From JAKLKS01 sp964370855 (GTDB taxonomy: Bacteria; Planctomycetota; JAJSAM01; JAKLKS01), in assembly GCA_964370855.1 (NCBI GenBank), contig CAYJMF010000076.1:1-23019 (forward strand): a DNA stretch of 23,019 nt, given 5' to 3'. The notes under the pieces were generated by a model. It did not search any database. It had not been told where the DNA came from and was given only the letters and a program-made list of their open reading frames with translations. The position numbers and the translations under genes are program-made. Below are positions 7,152 to 15,000 of this stretch, piece after piece; the stretch's first letter is position 1; each line of letters starts with the position of its first letter.

Positions 7152-7622
7152 ACGGGGGTCAGGCGGGTCGATCTGGCCGATGACGGACGGGCGCCGGCAG
7201 GGAACGAGCGACCTCCCGGACCACGTTGACGCGTACGGGTTGTCCGTAACGAGTGGCAGCCCCATGCGAGCCGCGTACAGGAACGCGTTGGCGGGGTACG
7301 CGACCCAACCCGGACCATTCACGGCCGAGGAGCTCCCTTGAAGCCCCTTCGAGAACCCCAGAGAAGGGGTTGGGAGGAAGTTCGGTGGGGGAGGCCCATA
7401 GATCATCTCCTCTAGCACCATCATGAGTTCCTTGGCCTGTGGCTCTAGGACACCCACCCGGAGCCGCCAGGTGCCGGCGGAACCCTCCATCTTCTTCGAC
7501 TGGGGGGGCCTGGGATCGTCCGCCAGGCGCAGAACGGCGTCCCGGATGCGGGGGAGTACGTGGGGTGGGAGCCGTCCGAAGTCCCTTCCCGCGGCGGGCA
7601 GGTAGACGACCTGGTACGGCAT
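7095..7622 (-). pseudogene. RelE/ParE-type toxin with replaced C-terminus
   Basis: The first ~57 residues fit the RelE/ParE toxin fold: MPYQVVYLPAAGRDFGRLPP, then helix and strand segments ending GTWRLRVG. In intact members this strand is followed by a YRVIYxI-type strand and the catalytic C-terminus. Here the frame continues from about 7448 into unrelated sequence (KELMMVLEEMIYGPPPPNF, later NAFLYAARMGLPLVTDN) and ends at 7095 after 175 codons, about twice the usual toxin length. The core catalytic half is therefore missing and the toxin is probably inactive. It begins directly after the antitoxin stop, the normal order of such pairs. The second half may be a relic of another gene, which I cannot name. 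Confidence 0.65.
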
Positions 7623-7853
7623 CTAGAGGCCGAACTGCTTCCAGAACTCCTCGTGGGGGACGGCACCGCCCTCGGAGAGGGCCTCGCGGGACGCCCTCAC
7701 GTCCCCCTCGTCCTCCCGGCGATCCAGTTCCTCGGCCATGAGGTCGCGGACGATGGGGCGGAGGATCTTCACGAGCGCGGCGCGGTCGGGGGTCCGGCCG
7801 GATCGCGGACGCGGCTTGCGCTTGCGTGTCCGGAGGGTCTTGGTCTTGTTCAC
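7623..7853 (-). CDS. RelB/Phd-like antitoxin of a type II toxin-antitoxin pair
   Basis: The 76-residue protein has a basic N-terminus (KTKTLRTRKRKPRPRSGRT), a helix (RAALVKILRPIVRDLMAEEL) and a C-terminal tail SEGGAVPHEEFWKQFGL, the x-G-x-(V/I)-P/S-xEE-x-(W/L) type of ending often seen in antitoxins that wrap RelE/ParE toxins. The start is GTG (7853-7851), chosen because AAGAGGTG lies about six bases upstream. The stop abuts the toxin ATG at 7622. The antitoxin looks intact while its toxin partner is truncated. Antitoxins of this kind usually repress their own promoter; no operator was identified in the 100 bases upstream. Confidence 0.6.
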   Translation of the reverse strand: MNKTKTLRTRKRKPRPRSGRTPDRAALVKILRPIVRDLMAEELDRREDEGDVRASREALSEGGAVPHEEFWKQFGL

Positions 7854-7954
7854 GGGGCACCTCTTTCGGGGAGTTCATCCTACCACTCCCGCACTCCGGG
7901 CCGCCGCCCCTGGCGAAGCGGATGGGATCACGTTCCGACCCGGACGATGAGGCT

Positions 7955-8040
7955 GTTCAACGACCTGCGGCGCAGTCCGAAGGACGGAGGGGCCTCTTCG
8001 GGAGCAAGAGGCCTGAGGGTCATCTCCTCCCGCCCCGCCC
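7955..8040 (+). repeat. tRNA-Pro-derived repeat, copy 2 (degenerate)
   Basis: TTCGGGA-GCAAG-AGGCC (7997-8013) matches the other copies exactly. The T arm is altered (TGAGG / CCTCC with a changed loop), the acceptor strand CGCCCCG is kept and the terminal CCA has become CCC. The flank TCAACGAC-TGCGGC (7957-7971) is shared with copy 3, showing that more than the tRNA part is homologous. It is probably an older, decaying site. Confidence 0.6.
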
Positions 8041-8042
8041 GG

Positions 8043-8260
8043 TACCCGTACGTAGAGCGTGGCGCTCGCTGGCGCGTCGACGTTCGGGAGATTCACTGCT
8101 GGCCGGACCGAATCGAAGGGCAGGTCGTCGGTACTGCCTACGGTGCGACCATCGGGCTCTTCGACACACACTTCTGTTCGAGTGGGGGGACGTACAGGCG
8201 CCAGCGAACCCGCGAGTTCATCGTGAACGCGTGGGCATACCGGCTTCTACCTGGTTTGAT
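8043..8260 (+). pseudogene. fragment of a hypothetical protein between repeat copies 2 and 3
   Basis: One plus-strand frame reads as real protein without any start codon: VREIHCWPDRIEGQVVGTAY, then a GLFDTHF motif, then TREFIVNAWAYRLLPG. The pattern EGxVxGT...FFDTxF...Y...F.LxAxAY is one I associate with a small family of unknown function in environmental bacteria. That match is from memory and unverified. The fragment is bounded by repeat copies 2 and 3 and has lost both ends. Confidence 0.4.
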
Positions 8261-8301
8261 TCTCGCCCGAGGCTGCGCATCGCTCGCGACCGCTCACCAT
8301 T

Positions 8302-8420
8302 GCGAAGTCCTCGGTCCGATGTACACTCCCCGCGGTCAACGACTTGCGGCAGAACACGACGGAGAAGCCGAGCCGCTTCGGGAGCAAGAGGCCGGAGGTT
8401 CAAACCTCTCGCCCCGACCA
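8302..8420 (+). repeat. tRNA-Pro(CGG) 3'-half attachment-like repeat, copy 3
   Basis: The tRNA part is 8377-8420, identical to copy 1 except for one base lost in the T loop (TTCAAA then CCTCT), ending CGCCCCG-A-CCA. The flank includes GCGAAGTCC (8302-8310) and GGTCAACGACTTGCGGC (8334-8350), which form the two halves of an AAGTC...GACTT inverted repeat spread over about 41 bases. The deletion would disable a tRNA but need not matter for recombination. Confidence 0.78.
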
Positions 8421-8444
8421 ACACCCAACTACCGGTCACCGCGG

Positions 8445-9461
8445 CTACATCCCGTGACCGCCGGCCTTTCCCAAGATCTTGGGCTCCCCCTCGAGAAGGC
8501 CCCGTGCGGGGTCGAGGAGGGAATCGAGCTTCTCGATCCGGCGGTCGTTGAGCTTCGGCGCGTTCTCCCGCAGGAACCGGACGGTTTCCCGGGCCTCACC
8601 GTTGCCGAAGGACCCGAGCATCTCCAGGGAGCGCTCCATGACCCACCAGTGGAACTCCCGGCACATCAGGTCCCGGTTGCGCCGGAAGGCGTCTGTGAAG
8701 TGGGAGCTCCTCCACTGCTCGGGCGGGACGGTTTCCCACGGGAGTTCCCTTCCGCCGAGCCGCTTCATGGCCTCGTCCATGACTACGTCGAGGGGGGCAA
8801 CGTCCAACTTGTAGGGAAGGTACCCGGCCCACTCCCGCTCAAGAAGAGTGCCGCCGGAGGAGTCCAGCAGTCGGACGAGCATGAAGACGTCCGCGTCGGA
8901 GACCAGGATGGAGGTTCGGCGGCGGCCTCCCGTGCCGAGGGACCGCTTCTCCACAGTGACCATCGGCAGAACCCGGGTCATCCCCAGGATCTCGTGAAGC
9001 TCCACCGACCGAACCTGCGCACGCTTTACCGATCGAACCAGCCTGTCCTGCTGACTGAGATTGGGTCCGTTCCACTCGACCCGTTCCATCGAGGCCGTCT
9101 CCCCCTCGAAGGTGACCCGGATGGAAGTCAGGGACCCGCCATGACCGCTGCCCCAGCCGATGTCCATCACGGCGACTGCGGACTCGGGGAGCGGCTCTCC
9201 CCGGACCTCAACAAGAGTCTCGTAGCCGTCCTTGGGGAAAACCCGGAAGTTCCCCTGCAGGCGGTACAGGAGGTTGTCGAGGTAGAACCCGTCCCCCTTG
9301 TTCTCCTCCAGAGCGTCGTACCTCCGCATCTCCAGGCGGCGGACGATGGGAGGGAGTTCAGCATCCGCAGCGGGGACCTCGGCTCCCGTGGGTGCTTCGG
9401 GAGCGGGAGTCGCGGCACATCCCGCAACACCCAAGACCAGGAGAAGCCATGTCCGCTTCAT
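8445..9461 (-). CDS. lipoprotein of unknown function
   Basis: The 338-residue protein has a clear lipoprotein signal (MKRTWLLLVLGVAGC, lipobox V-A-G-C with Cys15) followed by a Pro/Ala-rich linker to about residue 37. The mature part alternates strands and charged helices (for example SVELHEILGMTRVLPMVTVE and DVFMLVRLLDSSGGTLLERE) and ends with a helical stretch, ARETVRFLRENAPKLNDRRI. I do not recognise the family. The ATG is preceded on the minus strand by AAGGAG with seven bases of spacing. It is the only gene in the cassette between repeat copies 3 and 4 and points opposite to the repeats. Confidence 0.8.
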   Translation of the reverse strand: MKRTWLLLVLGVAGCAATPAPEAPTGAEVPAADAELPPIVRRLEMRRYDALEENKGDGFYLDNLLYRLQGNFRVFPKDGYETLVEVRGEPLPESAVAVMDIGWGSGHGGSLTSIRVTFEGETASMERVEWNGPNLSQQDRLVRSVKRAQVRSVELHEILGMTRVLPMVTVEKRSLGTGGRRRTSILVSDADVFMLVRLLDSSGGTLLEREWAGYLPYKLDVAPLDVVMDEAMKRLGGRELPWETVPPEQWRSSHFTDAFRRNRDLMCREFHWWVMERSLEMLGSFGNGEARETVRFLRENAPKLNDRRIEKLDSLLDPARGLLEGEPKILGKAGGHGM

Positions 9462-9558
9462 AGGGGAACTCCTTCGACCCGGAGGGGAGATGCTGCCCCC
9501 CGACCACTTCCATCAGGTCGAGTAACGGACGAACTCTAGTCCGGATCGGAGGGTTCCG

Positions 9559-9709
9559 ACTTGTTGTATCCAGTTGCATAACGTCCGTCGCCTTGTGCAA
9601 CTCCTGCAACGCCTGCAACGGACGGTCGCCATAAGTCCGTGCTGCACAACGATCGCACCCCAACTTCGGGAGCAAGAGGCCGGAGGTTCAAATCCTCTCG
9701 CCCCGACCA
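9559..9709 (+). repeat. tRNA-Pro(CGG) 3'-half attachment-like repeat, copy 4 (long form)
   Basis: The tRNA part 9665-9709 is identical to copy 1 from the anticodon loop through CCA. The 5' anticodon stem is not present (CCAAC before the loop), so homology starts at the loop. The flank (9559-9664) is shared with copy 5: box ACTTGTTGTATCCAGTTG (9559-9576), three TGCAAC units at 9-nt spacing (from 9596), and the inverted repeat AAGTCCGTGC-TG-CACAACGAT near 9633-9652. Confidence 0.85.
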
Positions 9710-9805
9710 ATACCCCATCGGATCCCGCCACGACCCTCCGCGTAGTCTTCCGGGGTCGGTGGGGCCAGGTGGATGAGGAACATCCAGGGGGCGGGGGCTC
9801 CCTCG

Positions 9806-10630
9806 TCACCCGGGCGCGGCGCCGGGACCGTCGGGCGGGCGGGCGCGCGCCAGTGCCGCCACCTGCTCCGCCCGTTCGAAGCCCACCCGCTCGTAGACCC
9901 TCCGCGCCCCGCCTTCGGCGTCCGCCCTCATCCAGATCTCACGACTCCCGAGTTCCGCACGCGCGTGCTCGCAGGCGCCGTGCACGAGGGAGGCGGCGTA
10001 GCCGCGCCGCTGGAAGTCCGGGTGGGTGGCGACGGTCTGGCAGCGCGAGAGCCCGTCGGGACCGAAGATACCCATCGTCGCCACGACCCGGTCGCCCTCG
10101 AAGGCCCCGTAGACGAAGCCGAAGCCGGCCTCGGCCATCCTCCGGTACCGGGCGTGGTTCCGGGTCTGGAACGCCCGGAATCTCACGGGCTCTAGATCCC
10201 CGGGAGCGGTGGCGTGGTGCACGGCGAGAGCCTGGGCCCACTCGGCATCCCCCTCGAGGGGGCGGACCACGGCACCCGGAACGCGGCGCTCCGCGGGGCG
10301 CGTCCCCGTCGCACGCAGGAACAGGTCGCGGAGGAGGAGATAGCCTCCATCCACGAACTCCTCCGCCGCTCCGACCTCCCCGTCGGTGCGATCGAAGAGG
10401 AGGTTGACATGCCCGACACCGGGCCGGGACCCCACCTCCTCGGCGAAGACCCGCTCCCAGCGCTCCCTCTCCCCGGGCCGGGGGGCGTCCCGGAACAGGA
10501 CGAAGTTCCCGAACCAGAAGGTCGGGTTCGCCGGCGTGAGGGCGACGAGGTAGTCGCCGCGGTCGAGCAGTTCGCCGTCGAACCCGGCGATGAGGAGGTC
10601 GGTCCCGAGGCCCCGGGAGCGGAGGTGCAT
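9806..10630 (-). CDS. GNAT-family N-acetyltransferase
   Basis: The 274-residue protein shows the acetyl-CoA-binding motif QRRGYA (207-212) within ATHPDFQRRGYAASLVHGAC, a preceding strand VVATMGIF, and the C-terminal helix-strand YERVGFE (246-252). All three are typical of GNAT enzymes that acetylate amines or protein N-termini. The N-terminal ~120 residues (ending RDLFLRATGTRP) look like a second, degenerate GNAT-like half. The ATG at 10630 begins MHLRSRGLGTDLL; the open frame continues upstream, but that part is low-complexity Arg/Pro-rich. The substrate is unknown. Its first ~23 codons and upstream DNA are duplicated at 18119-18310. Confidence 0.8.
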   Translation of the reverse strand: MHLRSRGLGTDLLIAGFDGELLDRGDYLVALTPANPTFWFGNFVLFRDAPRPGERERWERVFAEEVGSRPGVGHVNLLFDRTDGEVGAAEEFVDGGYLLLRDLFLRATGTRPAERRVPGAVVRPLEGDAEWAQALAVHHATAPGDLEPVRFRAFQTRNHARYRRMAEAGFGFVYGAFEGDRVVATMGIFGPDGLSRCQTVATHPDFQRRGYAASLVHGACEHARAELGSREIWMRADAEGGARRVYERVGFERAEQVAALARARPPDGPGAAPG

Positions 10631-10754
10631 GGGGCACAGCCTATCGCCCCAGGGCCCCGATGGCGGCCCCCATCGGGGCCGGGTTCGGTCGACGGGAAGG
10701 CCTCCGGGCCCTCTCCCCGTGCACCGACATCGCGGCGTCGCAGCCGAGGTCGGC
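10563..10754. repeat. 192-bp direct repeat, copy A (GNAT gene 5' end plus upstream DNA)
   Basis: Identical to 18119-18310 at 191 of 192 positions, with no gap and a constant offset of 7556 bp. The only difference is C at 10583 against A at 18139. Copy A contains the first codons of the intact GNAT gene and about 120 bp upstream of it, so this is probably the original. Confidence 0.95.
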
Positions 10755-10998
10755 AATCGTCGGGCCCGATGCGCCGCGTGCTCCCCTTCCTGGTGCTGTT
10801 GACCGCCCGGGCCAGTCCCCCTCCGCTGCGGACGGGGGCGAAGTCCGACGGGCCGGGGAGGCCGGCGGGTGTACTGCGAGGCGGTGCCGCGCTTCTCGTC
10901 GAGCTTCGCTGTGATGGTGAGCATGGAGGACCTCCTTTCGAGGCAGGGTCGGGTGGTGGATGATGGAGGGCGGCCGGCTTGACGGGTTCGGGGGATTC
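10755..10998. other. junction region with two truncated gene starts
   Basis: Two gene beginnings without bodies are visible. On the minus strand, AAAGGAGGT sits just before an ATG at 10924, a very strong ribosome site, but after about 20 residues (MLTITAKLDEKRGTASQYTR) the frame turns into Arg/Pro-rich low complexity. On the plus strand, an ATG at 10769 starts a signal-peptide-like MRRVLPFLVLLTAR that also dissolves. I read both as 5' ends cut off by rearrangement next to the 192-bp repeat. Confidence 0.4.
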
Positions 10999-11847
10999 AT
11001 GTTCGACCTGATGACGGAGAGGCTGGAGACGGTGATTGCCAGGGCCCACGGGGAGGCGCTGCAGAGGGGCGATCAGGAACTGGGCCCCGGCCACCTCCTG
11101 GTGGCGCTCCTCGTGGTGCGGCTCGGGAACGCCTACCGGGCGCTGAAGAACGAAGGCCTCACCGTCGCCATGGCCCGGAAGGCACTCCTCCAGGTCAGGG
11201 GTCCGGGGCCGGGAAAGTCCGGGAGCAAGCGGACGGCGTTCTCCCCCGTGGCACTCGACGTATTGAACAGGGCCGAGAGCCTCGCCGCCGACCTCGACAC
11301 GGATGAGTTCGATACGCCCCACCTCCTCATCGCCTTGCTGGACCTCGACACGCCCCACTCCCCCGGTGCCCTGCTTGACGGGGAGAGTGGAGAGGCGACC
11401 CGGATGCTCGATGCCATGGGCGTGTCGCCTGCCCGGGTCCGGAGCGAGACCTTTCGCATCCTCCAGCACCAGGGGCCGCTCTCGGGGACCTCCCTCGACT
11501 ACGACCTCAGGAAACTTCTCGAGGGCCCCGAGGGGAAGGGCATCCGGCCCCTGTTGGATCGGGCCAGGGCCGCGCACCGGGCCGCCTTCAAGGCCAGGGA
11601 GTGGGAGCGTTCCGCACGGATCGCGGGGGCCGTCTCGGAGATCGCGTTCACGGCCTTCTCCGGGTTCGAGAAGAACTGGGTGCCCCTCGCACGGGAGCGG
11701 CTGGAGGAAGTACTGGGTGAGTCGGGCGATACCCGGAGAGAAGAGCAGGGGATGGGCTGGGAAGAGGAGGTTGCAGACGAGGCGGGTCGAGCGGAAGGTG
11801 CGCCTCCACAAGCCGCCGCGGGCGACACAGCGGGTGATCCTCAGTGA
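10999..11847 (+). CDS. free-standing Clp N-terminal domain protein
   Basis: The 282-residue protein carries the double Clp_N repeat of ClpA/ClpC chaperones without the AAA+ ATPase modules. Repeat 1 is about 1-66 (MFDLMTERLETVIARAHGEA, then GPGHLLVALL) and repeat 2 about 80-158 (FSPVALDVLNRAESLAADL, then FDTPHLLIALL). A later segment, ARAAHRAAFKAREWERSARI (189-208), resembles the UVR motif of ClpC middle domains, and the C-terminus is an acidic Ala/Glu tail. In Clp proteins the N domain binds adaptors and substrates, so this may act as an adaptor or decoy for the cell's Clp ATPase (inference). The start at 10999 gives the standard ClpC-like N-terminus; an upstream in-frame ATG at 10960 exists. 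The stop overlaps the next gene as GTGA. Confidence 0.85.
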   Translation: MFDLMTERLETVIARAHGEALQRGDQELGPGHLLVALLVVRLGNAYRALKNEGLTVAMARKALLQVRGPGPGKSGSKRTAFSPVALDVLNRAESLAADLDTDEFDTPHLLIALLDLDTPHSPGALLDGESGEATRMLDAMGVSPARVRSETFRILQHQGPLSGTSLDYDLRKLLEGPEGKGIRPLLDRARAAHRAAFKAREWERSARIAGAVSEIAFTAFSGFEKNWVPLARERLEEVLGESGDTRREEQGMGWEEEVADEAGRAEGAPPQAAAGDTAGDPQ

Positions 11848-12011
11848 GCCTGGTTCTCTGCCCCGCCTGCAGAAGGAAGGGTTTCGCGTGGGCGAAGTTT
11901 GATGAAGGGCCGTTGACGCAATGGGACTGCGCGTACTGCGGCTTGCACGCCATCGAGGACGAGCGGAAGGAACCCGCTGCTCCCCACACGCGGTCCCGCG
12001 ATGGCGGGTAA
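11844..12011 (+). CDS. 55-residue zinc-ribbon protein coupled to the Clp-N gene
   Basis: A GTG start at 11844 overlaps the stop of the Clp_N gene (GTGA), so it is probably translated by coupling. The product begins MSLVLCPACRRKGFAWAKFD and has two CxxC knuckles, Cys6/Cys9 and Cys29/Cys32 (CAYCGLHAIEDE), 20 residues apart, as in small rubredoxin-like zinc ribbons. The stop TAA is at 12009-12011, 37 bases before the ATG of the following lipoprotein gene. Short and GTG-started, it is easily missed. It could be a partner of the Clp-N protein, or bind nucleic acid or protein on its own. Confidence 0.6.
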   Translation: MSLVLCPACRRKGFAWAKFDEGPLTQWDCAYCGLHAIEDERKEPAAPHTRSRDGG

Positions 12012-12048
12012 CATCGGGGGGCAGTACAGCGGCAGGAGGACCCTCAGC

Positions 12049-15000
12049 ATGACCCCACATCCCGGGGCCCTCGTCGGGGCCTTCCTCCTGGTCCTCACCG
12101 GGGTCGTCGCCTGCTCTCCCGACCCCGAAGGGAGGGCCGTTCGAGCTCCACCGCCTCCGGCGGTCGCCGAGGTGGTCGTCCCCGGACCCGCCGTTCCGCC
12201 CGACGTGCCGGCCACGCCCGTGCCGGCTCCCCCTCCTCCCTCACCTCCCCCGGCCTCCGCGTCGCAGCCCGTCCCCGAGCCCGTCGAAGACGGGGCGGTG
12301 GTCGGTTCCCTTCTGCATGTGGCGACGGGACAACCGCGATCGGGCCGCGTGGTCGTTACCGACAGAGGCGGACGAACCTGGTCCGCGGAAGCCGGCCAGG
12401 ACGGGCGGTTCCGCGTCCCGGGACTGCCGAGGGGAGAGAAGGTCTGCCTCGTCGCCCGCTCCGATGGGGCGGGCGTCCTCATGACGCCCGAAGTCGATGT
12501 GCCGTACGTCGGGGATGCCGACCTGGGCTGGATCGGGATGGAGGCGGCCGTCGACCTGCCCGTCAGGGTCGTCGACGGGGACGGGAGCCCGGTCGCGGGA
12601 GCGACGGTGACTGCGCGTGCCCCCCTCCGCGGGAACCTCTGTTCGGGTCCCATCCACATCGAACCCTGGCCGATCGCCGCCTCCTCGACGACGGACGCGA
12701 CGGGAAATGCCACGTTGAAGGGGCTCTCCTCGGCCGACTGGGCCCTTCTGGCCGTGGCGCCGGGGTACGCGAGGCGCAACATGCTCCTCACCTCCCGCAC
12801 CCCCGGGACTCCGGTCCCGATCGTCCTCGAGCCGGGCCACTCCCTCGAGGGGAGGGTCTTCCTCGCGGGCGGAGCGCCGGCATCGGGCGCCCTCGTCGTC
12901 GCGATGGAATCGGGAGTCCTCTGGAGCGACTCCATCTGCTGCCTGACGGTGAAGGCCGATGCCGAAGGGCGGTTCCGCATGGAAGGACTCGGCGAAGGGA
13001 CCTGGCCGCTCCTCGTGCAGGCCCTTCCCGGGGTGCTGGAGCCGGGGCCGATGGTGAAGGTGCCGGCGGCGGCGGGGGTGGACGTCTGGCTTCCTCCGCG
13101 GGGGACGGTCGAGGGGCGCGTGACGGGAGCCCCGGGGAATCAGCCGGTGGCGGCCGCGCGCGTCTCGTGGTCGGTCTCCGAGAGGGGCGAGAACCGCTTC
13201 TGGGCCCTCGTGGAGACCCGGACGGATTCCTCGGGCGGGTTCCGGATGCAGGATGTTCCGGTCGGGACCTTCCACGGTCCGCAGGCGGGGGCGGCGGGGT
13301 ACCTCGAGTACCCCGATTCCCTCGGCAAGCCCGAGGAGCGCTTCCACTCCCTCGCCCCGGGAAAGGCGATCCGGATCGACGTGACCCTCCACAGGGGAGG
13401 CGCCGTCCGAGGCGTGGCGAGGGATCGGGACGGAGCGCCCGTGCCGCGCGCCTGGGTGAGGGTCAGCACATCGATTCCCGGGAGAGGGCCCCTGGTTTCA
13501 CCGGTCGCCTGGACGGCGGACGACGGCTCCTTCTTCGTGCCGATGGCCCATCCCGGGCGGGCCTACATCCAGGCGCGGGGCCCCGGTTCCCACAACGAGG
13601 GGAGCGCCGTCGGCTGGGTGGAGGCGCGCGAGGAGGGGGGCATCCCCGAATCGAGCGCGGTGACCGTTCCCCTCGAAGGCGAAGTGCGGAAGGACCTCGT
13701 GATGCTCCCGGACTGGGTGATCCGCGGGCGGGTCATCCTCGCGGACGGGACCCCGGCGGTCGGGTTCGCGCCGAGTCTGTGCGACAGCCGGAACGGTCAC
13801 GGATTCCCGGGTGCCACGGCCTTACCCACGGACTCGAACGGCACCTTCTGCATCTACTCCGCTGAGGGTGGTGCGGGCCTGGTCGTCGAGGCCGAGGGGC
13901 CGGGGGGGCTTGTGGCGCGCTCCTCTCCCTTCGCCTTGGAGGAGGGGAGGAACCCCGGCGACCTGGACCTCCAGGTTCCCTCATGGGCCGGTGTATCCGG
14001 CCGAGTCCGCTGCGGCGACGGACAGCCGGTTCGCAACGCCGTCCTGCGCCTGGTGAGGGTGGATCCGAATGAAGAGGCGGACTTCATCTGGCCCTACCAG
14101 CTCCGGGGGGCGAAGCGGGTCCCCGTGACCGAGGACGGGACCTTCTCCGCGACCGGCCTCGCCGCCGGGCGGTACACGTTCTCCTGCACGGCCGACGGTT
14201 GCAGCGAGGCGAGGGGGCCTTCGATCCAACTGGCCCCAGGGGCGACGGTGGAGGGGATCGAGGTCGTCCTGCCTAAGGGATGGTCGGTGGGAGGAACAGT
14301 GTGCGATTCCTCCGGAGAACCCGTCGTCGGCGCGGAGGTGAATGCCCGCCCGTCCGGGAGGTCCTTCCGTCTCGGACGCAGGGACATCGCCGCCGTCACC
14401 GGCGAGGGCGGACGCTTCCGGGTGGACGGACTCCTGGAGGGGACGTACGACCTCCGGGTGCATCCTCCGGATGGGCCGGATTCCATCCTGACCGCCGATG
14501 CCGGGACGGAGGACCTGAAGGTGGTCCTCGAACCCGGGTTCGCCATCTCCGGACGCGTTCTCGAGGTGGAGGCGGGCAGGCCCATCGGGGGGATCACCCT
14601 GTGCGCCTACGAAGAGGGGTCCCCGGAGATGCGGTTCTTCGAAATGAGGGAGACGGTCTCCGCTGCGGACGGGACCTTCACGCTGGCCGGGCTGCGGGAG
14701 GGGAACTACGAGATCGCGAGCGGCAAGGGCCCATTCGACCACGACCCCCTCTATCCGGGGACGAGGATCGATGGCGTGCCCGCCGGGACGAAGGACCTGA
14801 TCGTCCACCTGGAGCGGGGACGCTGCATCGCGGGGCGGGTGACGGACCTCGAAGGGAATCCGGTCCGGTCCGGCGGGCTCTCCGTGGATCTGCACTTCCC
14901 CCCGACGAAGCACGGTCTGAGTTCCAGGAGCCAGTCCGTCAACAGGGACGGCACCTTCCTGTTCTCCTCCCTTCCGTCCGGAAAGTACACGCTGGAGATC

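Noticed and set aside
9596..9620. CRISPR-like short repeats (TGCAAC units)
   Set aside because: Units are 6 of 9 nt with 3-nt spacers and occur only three times per site. They fit recombinase arm sites, not CRISPR, and no cas gene is present.
9536..9718. Minus-strand proteins containing GAREDLNLRPLAPE or ARGFEPPASCSRS across the repeats
   Set aside because: These strings are the antisense translation of the tRNA-Pro 3' half, a well-known false annotation, and recur at every copy.
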